From: JAPLDA01 sp043783155
GTDB lineage: Bacteria; Bacteroidota; Bacteroidia; AKYH767-A; 2013-40CM-41-45
NCBI GenBank assembly: GCA_043783155.1
Contig: JAYVZS010000097.1
Location: forward strand, 1-61,378
DNA: 61,378 nucleotides
Reading direction: 5' to 3'
In this document: positions 18,462 through 30,000 of the stretch, piece after piece
How the letters are laid out: each line of letters opens with the position of its first letter
Position numbering within the stretch: position 1 is the stretch's first letter
Made by a program: the position numbers and the translations under genes
The notes under the pieces: generated by a model
Seen by the model: the letters and a program-made list of their open reading frames with translations, nothing else
Database searches by the model: none
Told to the model about the DNA's origin: nothing

Positions 18462-18497
18462 AAAAAAGTCCTTCCCTTTTGGAGAAGAACTTTTCAG
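18462..18497 (-). terminator. Rho-independent terminator of rplU-rpmA
   Basis: On the minus strand an AAAGTTCTTC arm pairs with GAAGGACTTT around a short loop and is followed by a run of T. It lies 22 bases after the rpmA stop and 14 bases after the convergent small membrane gene, and it may work in both directions. Confidence 0.65.
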
Positions 18498-18518
18498 GAT
18501 AAATTATTTTCAGAACGC

Positions 18519-18782
18519 TTATGCTTCAGCAACCGGCTGAACGTAGACGAAACTTTTTTCGTTCGCTTTTTTTCTGAACACCACGGTTCCTTCAATCAAT
18601 GCAAACAAAGTATGATCTTTTCCGATGCCGACATTGTCGCCCGGGTAATGTTTTGTTCCGCGTTGACGCACGATGATATTCCCTGCAATTACTTTTTGTC
18701 CGCCGTAAATTTTAATGCCGAGTCTTTTGCTATGCGACTCACGTCCGTTCCTTGAACTACCGACTCCTTTTTTATGTGCCAT
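18519..18782 (-). CDS. rpmA: 50S ribosomal protein L27
   Basis: The 87-residue protein begins MAHKKGVGSSRNGRESHSKR and continues with the L27 core GIKIYGGQKVIAGNIIVRQR, GTKHYPGDNVGIGKDHTLFA. L27 sits near the peptidyl-transferase centre with its N-terminus reaching the A/P-site tRNA ends. There is no N-terminal pre-sequence of the Firmicutes type. It follows rplU in the conserved order, but with an unusually long 97-base spacer filled by an inverted repeat. Confidence 0.97.
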   Translation of the reverse strand: MAHKKGVGSSRNGRESHSKRLGIKIYGGQKVIAGNIIVRQRGTKHYPGDNVGIGKDHTLFALIEGTVVFRKKANEKSFVYVQPVAEA

Positions 18783-18818
18783 CTTATTGTGAGATTATTG
18801 TTTGAACTTTGGTTGATC

Positions 18819-18881
18819 AATTGCGGATTTCGGATTTTTATTGAGAATTAATCCGCAATTTAAAATCCGAAATTCGAAATT
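18819..18881. repeat. Inverted repeat in the rplU-rpmA spacer
   Basis: AATTGCGGATT (18819-18829) pairs with AATCCGCAATT (18850-18860), and TCGGATTTT (18830-18838) pairs with AAAATCCGA (18862-18870); the two pairings are mutually exclusive because the arms interleave. The same GCGGATTTCGGATT wording appears inside metH (46945-46976) and, loosely, at 13742-13795, so it is a dispersed repeat. Confidence 0.6.
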
Positions 18882-19191
18882 AAATTATTATCGCTTCTAT
18901 TTGAATTTTGGTCAGATCCTGACGATGACCATTTTGTTTCTGGTATCCTTTTCTTCTTTTCTTCTTGAAGATAATTATTTTATCCCCGCGAAGATGAGAA
19001 AGAACCTTCGCAGATACGCTGGCTCCTTTAATGGTAGGCGCTCCAACTTTTATTTTTCCTTCGTTATCGAGTAAAACGACATCATTGAACTCGACATTTT
19101 TACCTTCTTCCGTAGCCAGGCGATGCACAATGACTTGCTGATCTTTCTGAACTTTAAACTGCTGTCCGGCTATATTTACAATTGCGTACAT
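18880..19191 (-). CDS. rplU: 50S ribosomal protein L21
   Basis: L21 of 103 residues: MYAIVNIAGQQFKVQKDQQV, the GAPTIKGASVSAKVL segment and the basic C-terminus IIIFKKKRRKGYQKQNGHRQ that contacts 23S rRNA. It is the first gene of the rplU-rpmA operon, preceded by a near-consensus Bacteroidota promoter about 50 bases upstream of the ATG. Confidence 0.97.
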   Translation of the reverse strand: MYAIVNIAGQQFKVQKDQQVIVHRLATEEGKNVEFNDVVLLDNEGKIKVGAPTIKGASVSAKVLSHLRGDKIIIFKKKRRKGYQKQNGHRQDLTKIQIEAIII

Positions 19192-19242
19192 GGTTGTATC
19201 TTATTATTAAAGAATGAATCTGCTTTCCTAAAATTAGGGACG

Positions 19243-19273
19243 CAAATGTATACAAATTTCTGATAACTACAAA
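19243..19273 (-). promoter_or_regulatory. Promoter of rplU-rpmA (TTTG-N19-TACATTTG)
   Basis: On the minus strand TTTG (19270-19273) is followed after exactly 19 bases by TACATTTG (19243-19250). This is a perfect fit to the Bacteroidota primary-sigma consensus TTTG-N19-TAnnTTTG. Transcription should begin at about 19235, leaving a leader of roughly 45 bases. Confidence 0.75.
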
Positions 19274-19398
19274 TACAATCGTACTCTTAAACCTGATTTT
19301 TTAAGGTATAAATAGAACAATGGGTTTCAGAGCTGTTTACTGCTGACAATCAGGAACAATGGAATCCCAATCATCCGGATCTTTTTACCTTTACCTAA

Positions 19399-21531
19399 AT
19401 GGAAAACATGTCAGCAACACTTTTAATCAGTTCTATTTGCCTGGTTTTGAGCAACTGTTATCATTCTGAACCCGATATGAACGAAACACATACATATAGC
19501 AATCATTTAATTCATGAAACCAGCCCGTACCTGCTTCAGCATGCGCACAACCCTGTTGACTGGTATCCATGGAGCGAAGCCGCCTGGGAAAAAGCAAAAA
19601 AAGAAAATAAATTAGTGTTGGTCAGCATCGGTTATTCGTCTTGCCATTGGTGCCATGTCATGGAGCATGAAAGTTTTGAAAATGACTCGACGGCAAAGAT
19701 CATGAACGACCATTATGTCTGTATAAAAGTAGACCGTGAAGAGCGCCCCGACATTGACCAGGTGTACATGACTGCTGTGCAGTTGATGACGGGCAGCGGC
19801 GGATGGCCGTTGAATTGTTTCTGCCTACCCGATGGAAGACCGATTCACGGCGGAACTTATTTCCCGAATGCCGCATGGAATGATATGCTATTGAAACTTG
19901 CTTCCTTTTACAAACAGAATAAAGAGCAGGCAGAAAAATATGCTGATGAATTAACACAGGGCATTCATCAAACGGAGTTAATAACACTCAATACAAACGC
20001 AGCGACATTTCATCTTGATGATCTAAAGAAGATCGTTGACAACTGGAAAAAGAATTTCGATAACACAGAAGGCGGACCGAATCGAGCGCCTAAATTTCCA
20101 CTCCCGAATAATTATGATTTTCTCCTACGCTATTTCTATGCAACGAAAGACGAATCCATTCTGAATCATGTAACACTAACGCTCGACAAGATGGCGTATG
20201 GCGGAATCTACGACCAGGTCGGTGGCGGCTTTGCTCGCTACTCAACGGATTCGCTTTGGAAAGCTCCGCACTTTGAAAAGATGTTGTATGACAATGCGCA
20301 ACTTGTCAGTCTTTATTCGCATGCATATCAACAGACAAAAAATGAGCTGTATAAAAATGTTGTGTATGAGACCCTGGAATTTATTGCGCGGGAAATGACT
20401 TCTGATGAAGGAACTTTCTACTCAGCGCTTGATGCAGATTCTGAAGGCGAAGAAGGAAAATATTACGTGTGGAAAAAAGATGAGTTGAAAAACTTTCTCT
20501 TTGACTCTGCTGGTAAAGAAAAGCGAGTTGACCGGTTTAAAATATTCTCTGACTACTATAATATTAACGAAACAGGATTGTGGGAACACGGGAATTATAT
20601 TTTGCTCAGAAAAGAAAGTGATGAAGCGATCGCTCAGAAACATAATACCACCGTTCGGCAGTTGAAGGAGATTATTTCAGATAGTAAAAAAATTCTTCTC
20701 AAAGAAAGAGAGAAACGAATCAGACCGGGATTGGATGACAAACAACTTACTTCATGGAATGCGTTGATGATACAGGCATACTGCGACGCGTACGATGTTT
20801 TCGGTGACCGGAAATTTATCGACGCCGCTATCCGCTGCGCGAATATCACACTTACAAAAGTAAAACGTGCTGACGGAGGACTGAATCACAGTTATAAAAA
20901 AGGAAAAGCTACGATCAACGGTTATCTCGAAGATTATTCCTTTTCGATTGAGGCATTAATCGCTTTGTATCAATCCACCTTCGATGAACGCTGGCTGAAT
21001 GAAGCAAAACAATTAGCTGATTATACACTCCAACATTTTTATGATAAAGTAACCGGAATGTTTTTCTTCACGTCCGATATCGATGCCGCGCTCATCGCCC
21101 GCAAAAAAGAAATCCAGGACAATGTAATTCCCGCTTCCAACTCTTCATTAGCAAAGGGATTGTTCAAACTTGGAATTTATTTCGATGAAAATAATTTTGC
21201 AGCTATTGCTTCGCAGATGCTCAACAATGTAAAAAATGATATGGCGAGATATGGTTCAGCTTATAGCAACTGGGGAAATTTACTGTTGGACTATACAACT
21301 CCTTTCAATGAAATAGTGATTACAGGAAAAGATGCTGAAATGAAAAGAAATGAAATCAATCAATATTACCTGCCTGATAAAATTCTTGCTGGAAGTGTCA
21401 ATGGAAATTCCAAACTTGGTTTGCTTGAATCGCGCTTTGTTGAAGGAAAAACATTCATTTACGTTTGCGAAAATAAAACCTGTAAACTCCCGGTGGAAGA
21501 TATTAAGGCAGCGATTCATTTGCTAAAATAA
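19399..21531 (+). CDS. DUF255 thioredoxin-fold protein (YyaL/spermatogenesis-associated 20-like)
   Basis: The 710-residue protein has an N-terminal thioredoxin-like DUF255 domain: NHLIHETSPYLLQHAHNPVD, WYPWSEAAWEKAKKENK, redox motif SCHWCHVMEHESF (Cys82, Cys85) and VDREERPDIDQVYM. It is followed by an alpha/alpha-toroid like that of N-acylglucosamine 2-epimerases and glycoside hydrolases (GGIYDQVGGGFARYSTD, PHFEKMLYDNAQ, DADSEGEEGKYYVW, LEDYSFSIEALIALY). The family is almost universal yet has no agreed activity. The chosen ATG gives a short hydrophobic N-terminus ending in LSNC, a weak lipobox; a start at 19477 (MNETHTYSNHL) would make it cytosolic. Single gene. Confidence 0.87.
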   Translation: MENMSATLLISSICLVLSNCYHSEPDMNETHTYSNHLIHETSPYLLQHAHNPVDWYPWSEAAWEKAKKENKLVLVSIGYSSCHWCHVMEHESFENDSTAKIMNDHYVCIKVDREERPDIDQVYMTAVQLMTGSGGWPLNCFCLPDGRPIHGGTYFPNAAWNDMLLKLASFYKQNKEQAEKYADELTQGIHQTELITLNTNAATFHLDDLKKIVDNWKKNFDNTEGGPNRAPKFPLPNNYDFLLRYFYATKDESILNHVTLTLDKMAYGGIYDQVGGGFARYSTDSLWKAPHFEKMLYDNAQLVSLYSHAYQQTKNELYKNVVYETLEFIAREMTSDEGTFYSALDADSEGEEGKYYVWKKDELKNFLFDSAGKEKRVDRFKIFSDYYNINETGLWEHGNYILLRKESDEAIAQKHNTTVRQLKEIISDSKKILLKEREKRIRPGLDDKQLTSWNALMIQAYCDAYDVFGDRKFIDAAIRCANITLTKVKRADGGLNHSYKKGKATINGYLEDYSFSIEALIALYQSTFDERWLNEAKQLADYTLQHFYDKVTGMFFFTSDIDAALIARKKEIQDNVIPASNSSLAKGLFKLGIYFDENNFAAIASQMLNNVKNDMARYGSAYSNWGNLLLDYTTPFNEIVITGKDAEMKRNEINQYYLPDKILAGSVNGNSKLGLLESRFVEGKTFIYVCENKTCKLPVEDIKAAIHLLK

Positions 21532-21579
21532 AAAACAGTTCTATATTTACGAAACCATTCACTTTAAATTTCATTTTTC

Positions 21580-24500
21580 ATGAAAAGAAATTTACTTCGA
21601 CTAATTATTTCGCTTCTTCTTTGTTTCCTGAATGCAACAATAACATTTGCGCAGACGATTGTCTTCCACGAAGACTTTGAAGTTGTCGACAGCATGATTT
21701 CAAGCGGAACACCTTCCTGGTTTACGGACGCGAATTATCATACAAGCGGAACACATTGCATACGTGATACTGTGGCAGTAAACGGAACTGCTTATTTAAC
21801 AAGCAATGCATTCAGCACAACCGGAAATTTTTTCGTACAATTATCCTTTGACCAGATTTGTAAAATAAATTTCGTTGACAAAGGTTCGATCGAAGTTTCA
21901 AACAACAACGGCAGTTCATGGGTTACATTGGGCGGAAACCAATATTCAGGAGCTTCCACACTGTTTCCGACTTTCAGTTATTTTTCCTCTTTCTCATACG
22001 GAGCTAATGGATGGGATGCCGCCAGCGATACCGCATCTCCTCAAATAAGCTGGTGGAGATCGGAAACTTTTGATTTATCGTCTGTCGCCGCGAATTCATC
22101 TCAGGTGAAAATCCGTTTTAAAATTACAGATGGAAATGGAAATGGAAACTCAGGAAATTATGGCTGGCTGATTGACAACATAAAGGTTGTTGCTGCACCT
22201 CATGAACTTGATCCGCCTGTCATCCGCTGGAGTCCGCCGGTTCCGCAGAGTGTCATCTATAACCTCGGCCCATTCTCGGTTTCCGACACCATTACGGATG
22301 TTTCAGGTATTGCTACTGTCGTTCTATATTATATAGTGAACAGCGGCTCGCCCACTGCTGTTAACATGACAAATGTTTCGGGCAACATCTGGCAGGGAAT
22401 TATTCCGACCGTGAACAACAACGATACGATTTGCTATTATGTTCAGGCCACTGATACATGGAATAATACGTCAACACTTCCAACGACCGGTTGCATCACC
22501 ATTGTGGCCACAACCGGAATCTTCATTCCATATAGCGATCACTTTGATACAGGTACAAATTTATGGTCTTCTTCAACTACTGCGGGAAGCAGCTGGCAGT
22601 TGGGAACGCCCGCCTTTGGTGTTACCAACTCTGCCCACTCAGCGCCGAATGCATGGGACATTGATTTATTATCCGGCTATGCGAATAACTCGAATACAAT
22701 TCTGATGTCACCGGTATTTAATTTTAATGGTATATATAATGCGAAATTAAAATTCTGGAGAAACAACCGGTGCGAGGCGACCAGGGATGGAACACGTCTT
22801 GAATATACAAAAGATGGAATCCTTTGGCAGATATTAGGAATCTATCATGACCCGCTGGGTACAAATTGGTACACGAAAGCTTATGTCAGTTCATTAACCG
22901 GTGCGGGATGGGACAGTACATCATCCGGCTGGATACAATCATCTTATAAACTCGGAGTACTAAACAATGTAAGCGGACCCATTCGATTCAGATTCATCTT
23001 CAAATCAGATGGAGTTAATACACAGGATGGATTTTCAATAGACGACTTTTCCATAGAACGAGCACCTGCACTTGATGCCGCAGTAGTTTCTATTTTACGA
23101 CCTGCCTTCTCTTCAGCTGCAGGAAGTAACGATACCGTGCATGCAGTCATCACAAACAATGGCGGCAATGTCATCTCTAACTTTAATGTGAACTACGTTA
23201 TTAACAGCGGATCTGCTGTAACCCAACTTTACATGGATACATTGCAACCGGGAGTTTCCGACACAATTATTTTTCTGGTTCCGTTTTCTGTCCCTTTAGG
23301 CGCCTATAATATCTGTGTATATACTTCGTTAACCGGCGATGGAGATCATCAGAATGACACTGCATGTAATACTCCAACAGGAATTCCACTCATTACTTTA
23401 CCATACTCTGATAATTTTGATTCACCACCATCACTCTGGTATGACAGTTCTGCCGCCGGCACCAACTGGCAATTGGGTACACCGAATTACGGCGTTACAA
23501 ATTCCGCTTACTCTCCACCCAATTCATGGGATATCAATTTGAACACTGCTTACGGCAACAATGCGCGTTCCATGTTGCTATCTCCGATTTTTAATTTCAC
23601 AGGAGTCTATAACGCGAAACTTTCTTTCTGGATGAACAGGGTGATCGCAACAGGAGACGGCGCATATATAGAATACTCATTTAACGGCGGCGCCACATGG
23701 GTGCGACTTGGAGCCGTAAACGATCCGAATACACTTAACAGTTCCTGGTATAACAGTTCCAATGTAAATGCAACAGGCCTTCCCGGATGGGATGCAAGCA
23801 CTGGAGGATGGAGAAAATATACCTATCAATTAGGATCTCCTTTTAACAATGCCGGTACAAACGTCCGGTTCAGATTTGTTTTTGTTTCGAACATTGCAAC
23901 GGTAGCTGACGGAATTTCAATTGATAATTTTTCACTTACTCCGGGAGTGCCCGTTGATGCCTGTGTGACAGCTATTGTTCAACCAGGATCTTCCGCTGTT
24001 GCCGGTTCAACTGTTGTTCCAAGTGTCAACATTAAAAACCTCGGTTCAACAACACTTAACAGCGTTGATATTGCGTTTACTGTAAACGGAGTATCAGGAG
24101 GTTTTGAAACCTGGAACGGAACACTCGCACCTTCTGCTTCCACCACGTATTATTTTATATCAGGTTTCATGGTACCTGCCGGCGCGTATGATATCTGCGC
24201 ATATACTTCTCTTGTTCCTGATGGTGATCATACAAATGATACGTTGTGCAAAACGACTTTTGGAATTCCACGATTCACGATTCCTTATACAGATAATTTT
24301 GATACAGGGCTTGTGGCGTGGTACGACAGTTCAACCGTGAACGGAACCAACTGGCAATTGGGGACTCCCAATTACGGCCTTACTAACAGCGCATACTCTT
24401 CACCAAATTCATGGGACATCAATCTGAACACTGCTTATGGTAATAACGCACGTTCGATGCTCATGTCCCCGTTGTTTGATTTTACAGGAGTCTATAACGC

Positions 24501-26898
24501 GAAACTTTCTTTCTGGATGAACAGGAATATTGTTCCGGGTGACGGCGCTTATATAGAATATACCTTGAATGGAGTTTCATGGTTACGATTAGGAATTGTA
24601 AACGATCCGAATGCTTTTAACAATACCTGGTATAACAATATCAATATCAATCTGACAAATCTTCCTGGATGGGATGTAAGTTCGGGCGGATGGATAAAGT
24701 ACACCTATATATTAGGAGCAGCGTTTAACAATGCAGGGGCAAATGTCAGGTTCCGATTTGTTTTCATTTCTAATACAACCGGTGTTGCTGACGGGCTCTC
24801 CGTTGATAATTTCCTGATTATCCCGGCAATGCCGGTTGATGCCGCCGTTGCTGCCATCAATCAACCCGGATTTTCCTCTGCTTCCGGATCAACGGTTTTC
24901 CCGCATGTTGTTATAAAAAACTGGGGTATGTCAACCCTCAACAATTTCAATATTGCCTATTCTGTAAACGACACAATAGTGGCCGTTGAAATGTGGAACG
25001 GTGCACTGATGCCTTCCGCAACAATCAGCTATACCTTTGCAACCGGCTTTACAGTACCTCCGGGTATATATAACATTTGTGCATATACGTCTCTTGCCTC
25101 CGATGGTGATCATTCCAACGACTCGCTATGTAAAACATCCAATGGAATTCCGAGATTCCCGATACCTTACACGGATAATTTTGACACCGGTGCTGTTAAC
25201 TGGCTTGACAGTTCCAATACGTTCGGAACAAACTGGCAACATGGATCTCCTTTATTCGGCCAGACAATCGGATCACATTCACCAAATTTTTGCTGGGATA
25301 TTAATTTAATATCACCATACACGGACAATGCAAGAAGTAATTTATTGTCTCCGCTGTTTGATTTTACAGGAGCTACAAATACGCGATTATCTTTCTGGCA
25401 AAACAGGAATACTGAAAACAATTTCGACGGAACAAGATTGGAATATTCAGTTGACGCCGGTAATTCGTGGACAATACTTGGTACTTATAGTGATCCAAAC
25501 GCAATTAACTGGTACAACAAAACCAGCATATATTCAAGCCAGCTGCCGGCATGGGATAGTATTTCCGTTAATGGAATAATTCCGGGCTGGGTACAATCAA
25601 CTTACCTTCGCTTGCCACGGGCTATTACAGGTCAAAATGTGCAGTTCAGGTTTGTGTTTACTTCAGATAATTCAATTACCAAAGACGGCATTTCGATTGA
25701 TGACTTTATGATTACAGGCCCTCCGATACATGATGTTGGCGTAACGGCTATACTTCGTCCCGGATTTTCAAAACCTTCAAATACACAGGAATCCGTTAAA
25801 GTGGTGGTCTATAATTTCGGTTCCGACACAACATCAAATTTTCCCGTCAGCTATCAAATCAATTCAGGAAACATCATGACACAAACGTATGCCGGTGCAT
25901 TACAACCAGGTTCATCTGATACATTGATATTCCTTGCAACATTTACAGTTTCTCCCGGTGCATATAACATTTGTGCGTGGACCTCCGCATATAACGATGC
26001 CGATCAATTCAACAACTCACATTGCAAAAGTTCCATGGGACTTCTTCGATTTACAATTCCATATACTGCTAATTTTGATAGCGGTCTCGTTGCCTGGTAC
26101 GACAGTTCCATTCATGCGGGAACAAACTGGCAGCTCGGAACGCCTGTATTCAGTCAGACTACCGGAGCTCATTCGCCGGTAAAATGCTGGGACATCAACC
26201 TTGCTTCAGCTTACAATGACAGCGCTGAATGTTATCTCGTTTCACCCTTGTTTGATTTTACCGGAATCACACATGCGCGTTTATCCTTCTGGCAAAACAG
26301 GAATACTGAAAGTAATTTTGACGGAACACGATTAGAATATTCTGTGAACGGAGGAGATGTGTGGGTACTTCTCGGAACACAAGGCGATACAAATTCCATT
26401 AACTGGTATACGAAGTCTTCTATCTATTCAAGTTCCTTTCCGGCCTGGGATAGTATCTCATTGAGTTCAGGTATAACACCTGGCTGGCTGCAATCTACTT
26501 ACTTAGAATTGCCTCCAACTATCACAGGACAGAATGTCCGGTTCCGGTTTGCATTTACGTCCGATAACATTATTACCAAAGATGGCATTTCAATTGATGA
26601 TTTTAAATTGTATGTTCCATTGATTACAGATGTAACAACTAAAGATCTGCTCCCGGAAGAATTAAAGATCTATCCGAATCCTTCTGCCGAAATTTTCTAC
26701 CTGAAAAAAGAAGATTGGATGAAAAATAATTGCTCTATCCTCGTTATCGATGTACTTGGAAATGAAATATGGAAAGGTTTTCAAAGTAAATCGGTATTTA
26801 CACCGATTGATCTCTCATCAAAACCAAATGGAATTTATTTTGTGAGTGTTACTTCTGATAGGGGAACCGCAAATCGAAAAATAATCTTGTGTAAATAA
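21580..26898 (+). CDS. 1772-residue repeat-built T9SS type A protein
   Basis: A signal peptide (MKRNLLRLIISLLLCFLNAT, ITFAQ) leads to a MAM/jelly-roll-like domain, a short CARDB-like segment, then five tandem modules of about 285-295 residues. Each begins (I/L)PY(S/T)(D/A).FD.G, continues with W.LGTP...(S/P)..WDI(N/D)L and SP.F(D/N)F.G, and ends RFRF.F.SD...DGIS(I/V)D(D/N)F. Between modules are CARDB-like segments with A...P......G and YNICAYTSL..DGDH.ND. Module starts are near 22528, 23401, 24282, 25163 and 26057. The last 75 residues are a T9SS type A sorting domain (KIYPNPSAEIF, VLGNEIWKG, NGIYFVSVTS). It is probably a long surface adhesin. Modules 2 and 3 share long identical DNA stretches. 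Confidence 0.82.
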   Translation: MKRNLLRLIISLLLCFLNATITFAQTIVFHEDFEVVDSMISSGTPSWFTDANYHTSGTHCIRDTVAVNGTAYLTSNAFSTTGNFFVQLSFDQICKINFVDKGSIEVSNNNGSSWVTLGGNQYSGASTLFPTFSYFSSFSYGANGWDAASDTASPQISWWRSETFDLSSVAANSSQVKIRFKITDGNGNGNSGNYGWLIDNIKVVAAPHELDPPVIRWSPPVPQSVIYNLGPFSVSDTITDVSGIATVVLYYIVNSGSPTAVNMTNVSGNIWQGIIPTVNNNDTICYYVQATDTWNNTSTLPTTGCITIVATTGIFIPYSDHFDTGTNLWSSSTTAGSSWQLGTPAFGVTNSAHSAPNAWDIDLLSGYANNSNTILMSPVFNFNGIYNAKLKFWRNNRCEATRDGTRLEYTKDGILWQILGIYHDPLGTNWYTKAYVSSLTGAGWDSTSSGWIQSSYKLGVLNNVSGPIRFRFIFKSDGVNTQDGFSIDDFSIERAPALDAAVVSILRPAFSSAAGSNDTVHAVITNNGGNVISNFNVNYVINSGSAVTQLYMDTLQPGVSDTIIFLVPFSVPLGAYNICVYTSLTGDGDHQNDTACNTPTGIPLITLPYSDNFDSPPSLWYDSSAAGTNWQLGTPNYGVTNSAYSPPNSWDINLNTAYGNNARSMLLSPIFNFTGVYNAKLSFWMNRVIATGDGAYIEYSFNGGATWVRLGAVNDPNTLNSSWYNSSNVNATGLPGWDASTGGWRKYTYQLGSPFNNAGTNVRFRFVFVSNIATVADGISIDNFSLTPGVPVDACVTAIVQPGSSAVAGSTVVPSVNIKNLGSTTLNSVDIAFTVNGVSGGFETWNGTLAPSASTTYYFISGFMVPAGAYDICAYTSLVPDGDHTNDTLCKTTFGIPRFTIPYTDNFDTGLVAWYDSSTVNGTNWQLGTPNYGLTNSAYSSPNSWDINLNTAYGNNARSMLMSPLFDFTGVYNAKLSFWMNRNIVPGDGAYIEYTLNGVSWLRLGIVNDPNAFNNTWYNNININLTNLPGWDVSSGGWIKYTYILGAAFNNAGANVRFRFVFISNTTGVADGLSVDNFLIIPAMPVDAAVAAINQPGFSSASGSTVFPHVVIKNWGMSTLNNFNIAYSVNDTIVAVEMWNGALMPSATISYTFATGFTVPPGIYNICAYTSLASDGDHSNDSLCKTSNGIPRFPIPYTDNFDTGAVNWLDSSNTFGTNWQHGSPLFGQTIGSHSPNFCWDINLISPYTDNARSNLLSPLFDFTGATNTRLSFWQNRNTENNFDGTRLEYSVDAGNSWTILGTYSDPNAINWYNKTSIYSSQLPAWDSISVNGIIPGWVQSTYLRLPRAITGQNVQFRFVFTSDNSITKDGISIDDFMITGPPIHDVGVTAILRPGFSKPSNTQESVKVVVYNFGSDTTSNFPVSYQINSGNIMTQTYAGALQPGSSDTLIFLATFTVSPGAYNICAWTSAYNDADQFNNSHCKSSMGLLRFTIPYTANFDSGLVAWYDSSIHAGTNWQLGTPVFSQTTGAHSPVKCWDINLASAYNDSAECYLVSPLFDFTGITHARLSFWQNRNTESNFDGTRLEYSVNGGDVWVLLGTQGDTNSINWYTKSSIYSSSFPAWDSISLSSGITPGWLQSTYLELPPTITGQNVRFRFAFTSDNIITKDGISIDDFKLYVPLITDVTTKDLLPEELKIYPNPSAEIFYLKKEDWMKNNCSILVIDVLGNEIWKGFQSKSVFTPIDLSSKPNGIYFVSVTSDRGTANRKIILCK

Positions 26899-27009
26899 AA
26901 TGACGCTGTTGATCTCAACATTTTTCTGTTCATAGAAAATTGATTGGCACATACTTTTATATACTTCCTTTAATTTCCTTTGAGAGAAACGAACCCTACC
27001 GTTTTTTGA

Positions 27010-30000
27010 ATGGAAAAAATCCAGAAACTTCTTGTCGCCAACCGGGGCGAAATCGCTATTCGTGTGTTGCGTGCAGCGGCAGAACTCGGCATCCGTACGC
27101 TTGCCGTATTTACATACGAAGACCGCTATTCGTTGCATCGCTTTAAAGCCGATGAAGCTTACCAGATAGGACGGAACGATGATCCCCTGAAACCGTATCT
27201 CGACATGGAAGAAATTATCCGTGTCGCAAAGCTTCAAAAAGTACAGGCCATCCATCCGGGCTATGGATTTCTCTCGGAGAATGTTCAGTTCGCCAGACGT
27301 TGCCGTGAGGAAGGAATTATTTTCGTAGGACCATCACCGGAAGTGATGGAACAACTCGGCGACAAAGTGAAATCAAAAGTTGTCGCGCGGAATTGCAACA
27401 TTCCAGTCATCGAAGACAACAAAGAAAAACTTTCAACTCCGGAAAGTGTTGCAAAAGAAGCGAACCGAATTGGCTTTCCTGTCATCTTCAAAGCAAGCGC
27501 CGGCGGCGGCGGAAGAGGAATGCGTGTGATTCAAAAAGAAGAAGATCTGGAGAAAGCGTTCAGTGAAGCAAAACGTGAAGCGGGAAACGCCTTTGGTGAC
27601 GATACCATTTTCATTGAAAAATTTATTGATGATCCAAAACACATTGAAGTACAGATTCTCGGAGATCAACATGGAAACATTGTTCATTTATTTGAACGCG
27701 ACTGCAGTGTACAGCGCAGGTTTCAGAAAGTCGTGGAAATCGCTCCTGCACCAAATTTAAAACAGGAAACAAAAGACAAACTCTATAACTATGCATTGAA
27801 GATTGCGAAGTATGTCGGGTATAACAATGCTGGCACTGTTGAATTTCTCGTCGACAAAGAGGAGCGCATTTATTTCATCGAAGTAAATCCACGCATTCAA
27901 GTGGAACATACGGTAACGGAAGAAGTAACAGGAATTGATTTGGTGCGTTCACAGATCCTGATTGCCGATGGCGAAGCGCTGACTTCTCCTAACATCAACA
28001 TTCAAAACCAGGAACAACTTCAATGTAACGGCTTCGCCATTCAATGCCGCATCACCACAGAAGATCCGCAAAATGATTTCAAACCTGATTACGGAACCAT
28101 CATCGCCTATAGGCATGCGGGAGGTTACGGGATACGACTCGACGAAGGAAGTTCATACCAGGGAGTAAAGGTTTCTCCGTTCTTCGATTCCATGCTCGTG
28201 AAGATTACAGCAAAAGGAAGAACGCTGAAAGGCGCGAGGCAAAGGTTACACAGGGCGTTGACAGAATTCCGGATCCGTGGTGTGAAAACCAATATCGCTT
28301 TTCTCGAAAACGTGATCATGCATCCTGTGTTCGAACGAGGAGAAGTTACGGTGAAGTTCATCGAAAAATATCCTGAACTTTTTCATGTAAAAGCAAAACA
28401 GGATCGCGGAACAAAAGTATTACGTTATCTCGCTGATGTTTTAGTGAACGGAAATCCTGATGTTCAAACTCCCTCTCCTTCGGAGAGCGTTGGGGTAAGG
28501 TCATTTCAAACACCAAAAGTTCCCGCTTTCTATCGCGATGAAAAAATAAAAACCGGAACAAAACAATTGCTGGATGAATTGGGAGCAGAAAAATTTTCTC
28601 GTTGGCTGAAAGATCAGAAGAAAGTTCAGTTCACTGATTGCACGATGCGTGACGCCCACCAGTCATTACTCGCCACTCGTGTGCGAACAATTGACATGCT
28701 GAAGGTGGCCGAGAGTTTCGCCCGCCATCATCCTCAATTATTTTCTATGGAAGTGTGGGGCGGGGCAACGTTTGATGTCGCGTTGCGGTTCCTGCACGAA
28801 GATCCTTGGAAACGTTTGCAACTCTTACGTTCCGCCATCCCGAATACAATGCTGCAGATGCTGATCCGTGGCTCGAATGCCGTCGGCTATACTTCTTATC
28901 CCGATAACCTTGTCGAAAAATTTATCGAGAAGAGTTGGGAAAATGGTGTGGATGTATTTCGCATTTTCGATTCATTGAATTGGGTGAAGAGTATGGAAGT
29001 GAGCATACATGCTGTGCGCGAGCGAACGGGAGGAATCGCAGAAGCATGTATTTGTTATACAGGAGATATTTTAAATCCGGTACGAAAAAAATTCTCTCTG
29101 CAATATTATCTTGATCTCGCGAAACAATTAGAAGATGCGGGGTCTCATATTCTCGGCATCAAAGACATGGCCGGTTTGCTGAAGCCGTATGCAGCGGAAG
29201 TTTTAATCCGCGAATTGAAAAAAACAATTGATATTCCGATTCACCTTCACACGCATGATACATCAGGCATTCAGCTTGCCACCTATTTAAAAGGAATTGA
29301 AGCCGGAGTGGATGTCGTGGATGTTGCATTGAGTTCACTGAGCGGACTGACCTCTCAACCCAACTTCAACACGTTGGTGGAAGCACTGAAGAATACTCCG
29401 CATGAAGTGGACTATAACATCGAGTCGTTAAATGCGTTCAGCAACTACTGGGAAAATGTGCGCGACTATTATTATCCGTTTGAATCGGGGTTGATGGCAG
29501 GAACAGCTGAAGTATATAAACATGAAATTCCGGGAGGTCAATATTCTAACCTGAAACCGCAAGCCATTTCGATGGGACTTGCCGAACGGATGGACGACAT
29601 CAAGAAAGCGTATGAAGATGTGAATGAATTGTTCGGTGACATTGTGAAAGTAACGCCGTCATCGAAAGTAGTCGGTGACATGGCCATGTTTATGGTGACA
29701 CAAAATCTTTCGAAGGAAGATATCCTGGAAAAAGGAGATTCGCTTTCGTTTCCGGAATCGGTAAAGACGATGTTCAAAGGCGATCTCGGACAACCGTATG
29801 GCGGGTTTCCAAAAGTGTTGCAAAAACTTATTCTGAAAGATGAAGTGGCTTATACCGATCTTCCGAATGCTCATTTGAAACCCGTTGACTTCGACAAAGA
29901 GTTTGAAGAGTTCCAGAAAAAATTTGATCATTACCTGAACTTCCTTGATTTCCTTTCTTATAAATTTTACCCGAAAGTATTTGAAGAGTATTACAATTTT

